The notes under the pieces were generated by a model. The model saw nothing but the letters and a program-made list of their open reading frames with translations. It was not told where the DNA came from and did not search any database. From Rhodospirillales bacterium (GTDB lineage Bacteria; Pseudomonadota; Alphaproteobacteria; Acetobacterales; Acetobacteraceae): a stretch of DNA of 6,600 nt. The stretch spans positions 1-6,600 of the forward strand of contig CAHJXG010000301.1 in the NCBI GenBank assembly GCA_903644035.1, written 5' to 3'. Both the position numbers and the translations under genes were made by a program. Shown piece by piece: positions 6,272 through 6,600 of the stretch (position 1 is its first letter; every line of letters begins with the position of its first letter).

Positions 6272-6287
6272 CAGGGTCCCAGGGTCC
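6272..6287. repeat. Tandem 8-bp repeat after the ABC operon
   Basis: CAGGGTCC occurs twice end to end (6272-6279, 6280-6287), 23 bases after the ATPase stop. The same 8-mer is at 3279-3286 in the leader of this operon. The gap from 6250 to 6372 otherwise shows no gene. Confidence 0.4.
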
Positions 6288-6323
6288 TGTCCAAACCACG
6301 ACAGCCCGGCGCCATCCCGTATC

Positions 6324-6344
6324 CAGGCGACGATGGGACGCCTG
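6324..6344. terminator. Weak candidate terminator hairpin between convergent genes
   Basis: CAGGCG (6324-6329) can pair with CGCCTG (6339-6344) across a 9-base loop, located between the convergent ATPase and TonB-family genes. There is no T-run on either side, so intrinsic termination would be poor. It is overlapped by a 10-base palindrome, GCCTGCAGGC, just to the right. Confidence 0.2.
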
Positions 6345-6372
6345 CAGGCCGCCTGTCGGCGCGGGGACCATG

Positions 6373-6600
6373 TCAGCGCAGGGAAAAGGACACGGGGATG
6401 GTCAGGGTGGCCGCGTCGCCCGGCATCTCCGCCGGCATGGGGGGCAGCGGCTCGGCCCGGCGGATCAGCGCCAGCGCCTCCTCGTCCAGCAGCCGCGAGC
6501 TGGAGCTGCGGACGAGGCTGGCCGACAGGACGCGGCCGCCCCGGTCCACCGTGAACGTCGCAGTGGCCACGCCCTGCTCGCCGCGCGACCGCGCCGCTTC
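6373..6600 (-). CDS. TonB-family protein, C-terminal domain (start outside window)
   Basis: The last 75 residues of a gene entering from the right edge on the minus strand. They match the TonB C-terminal fold: a strand with [20 protein letters not shown], then [20 protein letters not shown], then a closing strand [11 protein letters not shown]. Family knowledge: this periplasmic domain contacts TonB-dependent outer-membrane receptors, with energy passed from ExbB/ExbD through an N-terminal membrane anchor that would lie outside the window. Whether this is the main TonB or a paralogue, and whether ExbB/D genes lie next to it, cannot be seen. It converges on the ABC operon and is probably not part of it. 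The stop is TGA at 6373-6375. Confidence 0.85.
   Translation of the reverse strand, partial: EAARSRGEQGVATATFTVDRGGRVLSASLVRSSSSRLLDEEALALIRRAEPLPPMPAEMPGDAATLTIPVSFSLR

Noticed and set aside
1..6600. CRISPR arrays, insertion sequences, tRNA or rRNA genes, integration sites
   Set aside because: I found no regularly spaced repeats, transposase-like frames, terminal inverted repeats or RNA-gene patterns by reading; composition is even along the window.

Overview
The window is about 70% GC by eye, with dense, closely packed genes. This fits a GC-rich proteobacterium, most likely an alphaproteobacterium; that placement is inferred from protein style and base composition, since no rRNA or other marker is present. 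Six complete and one partial gene form two divergent units, and a second partial gene enters from the right edge.

Left unit (minus strand, read from about 3156 down to 1): an EthD-domain protein (2812-3156), an SDR oxidoreductase (2039-2815, 4-base ATGA overlap), a GntR-family regulator of the FCD class (1287-2015, 23 bases downstream) and, after an 83-base gap, an FAD-dependent oxidoreductase of the fumarate reductase/3-ketosteroid dehydrogenase superfamily (1-1203, cut by the window edge). The set looks like part of a catabolic pathway with its own regulator.

Centre (3157-3325): a compact divergent control region. A plus-strand TTGACA -35 overlaps a minus-strand TTGTCA -35. A near-palindrome lies between the minus-strand -35 and -10, and a second dyad lies in the plus-strand leader. 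These are readings of the sequence, not measured sites.

Right unit (plus strand, 3326-6249): a complete polar-amino-acid-type ABC importer with a family 3 periplasmic binding protein, two inner-membrane permeases and the ATPase, the last three overlapping end to start. The unit starts with GTG and its ATPase with TTG. After a 123-base gap the C-terminal end of a TonB-family protein (6373-6600) runs in on the minus strand, convergent with the ATPase.

The simplest joint reading is that the importer brings in a small polar compound (amino acid, amine or small acid), the SDR, EthD and FAD enzymes oxidise it or a product of it, and the GntR protein controls both directions from the shared region. 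The substrate cannot be read from sequence. I saw no mobile element, CRISPR array, tRNA or rRNA. No gene-free stretch exceeds 300 bases; the longest is the 169-base divergent region.
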